A stretch of DNA of 33,855 nucleotides from an uncultured Endozoicomonas sp. (GTDB lineage: Bacteria; Pseudomonadota; Gammaproteobacteria; Pseudomonadales; Endozoicomonadaceae). This document shows, piece by piece, positions 33,103-33,855 of this stretch. The stretch covers positions 1-33,855 of the forward strand of contig NZ_CANMAO010000040.1 of NCBI RefSeq assembly GCF_947495845.1. Direction: 5' to 3'. Position 1 is the first letter of the stretch. Each line of letters begins with the position of its first letter. Under the pieces are notes generated by a model. It saw only the letters and a program-made list of their open reading frames with translations, did not search any database and was not told the origin of the DNA. The position numbers and the translations under genes are program-made.

Positions 33103-33855
33103 CTATGGCACAGAAGGTGAATCGACATCGGGTTCTTCACCTGTAGGTACTACAAGGTTAATCTTGCTGTCATTATCATAAACGGCCTTGAAGTTAATAT
33201 CCTCTAACAACTGGTCTTCCGGATACCTAATGATTAATGAACATGATGCATTACTATTCAAGGTGCCAGAACAATTGTTAGATAGAATCTCAGACCCTTC
33301 TGGTAGCTCATAATCATACTTAACATCATTGGCAGAGACTGAGCTTTGATTTGAGAGTGTAATGATTACTACATTGTCATCTTTCAAATCGCCAGCTTGT
33401 AGTGTTCGTGAGTAATACTCTTTTTGTGCCTCTTTCTCTATATAACGATAACTTCCATTTATTATCACCGTTCTAACTTCATCCAAACTGACTGGATCAA
33501 CTGATTCATCCTTAACAAGATCTGTTGATCCGGTTGATCCTGTTGATCCTGTTGATCCTGTTGATCCTGTTGATCCGGTTGATCCGGTTGATCCGGTTGA
33601 TCCGGTTGATCCGGTTGGTCCGGTTGGTCCTGTTGGTCCTGTTGGTCCTGTTGGTCCTGTGGGTCCTGTTGGTCCTGTTGGTCCTGTTGGTCCTGTGGGT
33701 CCTGTGGGTCCTGTTGGTCCTGTGGGTCCTGTTGGTCCTGTTGGTCCTGTTGGTCCTGTTGGTCCTGTGGGTCCTGTTGGTCCTGTTGGTCCTGTTGGTC
33801 CTGTTGGTCCTGTTGGTCCTGTTGGTCCTGTTGGTCCTGTTGGTCCTGTTGGTCC
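33103..33855 (-). CDS. Collagen-like Gly-X-Thr repeat protein, C-terminal part
   Basis: The frame is open from the right edge to TAG at 33103, so the start and N-terminus lie outside the window. On the minus strand it encodes 27 Gly-Pro-Thr triplets, then 10 Gly-Ser-Thr triplets (33523-33855), then a non-repeat C-terminal domain of about 140 residues. Gly-X-Y runs form collagen triple helices in bacterial surface proteins and bacteriophage fibres, and Thr at Y is common in bacterial examples. The C-terminal domain has a pair of Cys in [18 protein letters not shown], resembling the C-x-GTL-x-C segment of Ig-like surface (ASPM/Hydin-type) domains. A TTG inside (33486) has been mistaken-start potential only. 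Surface display is likely by analogy, but the signal sequence cannot be checked here. Confidence 0.85.
   Translation of the reverse strand, partial: GPTGPTGPTGPTGPTGPTGPTGPTGPTGPTGPTGPTGPTGPTGPTGPTGPTGPTGPTGPTGPTGPTGPTGPTGPTGPTGPTGSTGSTGSTGSTGSTGSTGSTGSTGSTGSTDLVKDESVDPVSLDEVRTVIINGSYRYIEKEAQKEYYSRTLQAGDLKDDNVVIITLSNQSSVSANDVKYDYELPEGSEILSNNCSGTLNSNASCSLIIRYPEDQLLEDINFKAVYDNDSKINLVVPTGEEPDVDSPSVP
33523..33855. repeat. Tandem 9-base repeat array, 37 units, runs off edge
   Basis: Thirty-seven uninterrupted 9-base units of the form (T/G)GT(T/G)G(A/G)TCC. The ten units at 33523-33612 have TGATCC and the 27 at 33613-33855 have (T/G)GGTCC. Variation is only at a few third-codon sites. Such arrays change length by slippage, so the copy number and the assembly here may vary. 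The array continues past the window. Confidence 0.97.

Noticed and set aside
33523-33855. CRISPR-like array at the right edge
   Set aside because: The 9-base units are contiguous without spacers and are in frame with a coding sequence encoding Gly-X-Thr triplets.
33523-33855. Plus-strand Gly-Pro-Val collagen-like ORF
   Set aside because: It arises from the symmetry of the repeat; only the minus-strand frame continues into a plausible unique C-terminal domain with a stop next to a terminator-like hairpin.

Overview
The window looks like a chromosomal segment of a marine gammaproteobacterium. The long PstC/PstA forms, PhoB-type boxes, TRAP and NhaC sodium-linked transporters, a RadD helicase close to the enterobacterial one, and accessory genes for eukaryote-like kinase and collagen-like proteins together suggest an Oceanospirillales host-associated bacterium of the Endozoicomonas type. 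This placement is inference from gene content; no rRNA or other marker is present.

Layout. 1-1 kb: an unrecognised A+T-rich ORF. 1.1-4.6 kb: a ZntA-type Zn/Cd/Pb-exporting P-type ATPase with a palindrome-covered promoter, then a pentapeptide-repeat protein. 4.6-8.5 kb (minus): a type I secretion ABC transporter of the LapB/LssB type with its HlyD-family adaptor; no substrate or outer-membrane channel is in the window. 8.7-18.9 kb: a split phosphate-uptake locus on the minus strand. pstC-pstA-pstB-phoU forms an operon with a Pho box and a strong terminator. pstS lies 3.5 kb upstream with its own Pho box. Between them sit a membrane-anchored guanidino-modifying (agmatine deiminase/PAD-like) protein and, on the other strand, a Na+/H+ antiporter-family permease. 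19.1-21.0 kb: TRAP permease pair dctQ-dctM without a binding protein. 21.0-24.1 kb: a 1046-residue protein with two tandem Ser/Thr kinase domains. 24.3-28.1 kb: a LacI-family repressor divergent from nhaC and a PatB/MalY-type C-S lyase gene, with two matching operators. 28.3-29.1 kb: a protein with five exact-period 26-residue repeats. 29.1-33.0 kb: metY (minus), then a small Cys-motif protein, an anchored glutaredoxin and radD (plus). 33.1 kb to the end: the C-terminal part of a collagen-like Gly-X-Thr repeat protein that runs off the right edge.

How the parts work together. The best understood unit is phosphate acquisition: PstS captures phosphate, PstCAB imports it, PhoU signals to PhoR/PhoB, and both transcription units carry a PhoB site placed 10 nt before a -10-like hexamer. 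The LacI regulator probably controls itself and the nhaC-patB pair through TGTAAATTACA operators. The most novel candidates are the tandem kinase, the 26-residue repeat protein, the collagen-like protein and the anchored deiminase-like protein. They look like host-interaction or envelope functions, but no function can be proved from sequence alone.
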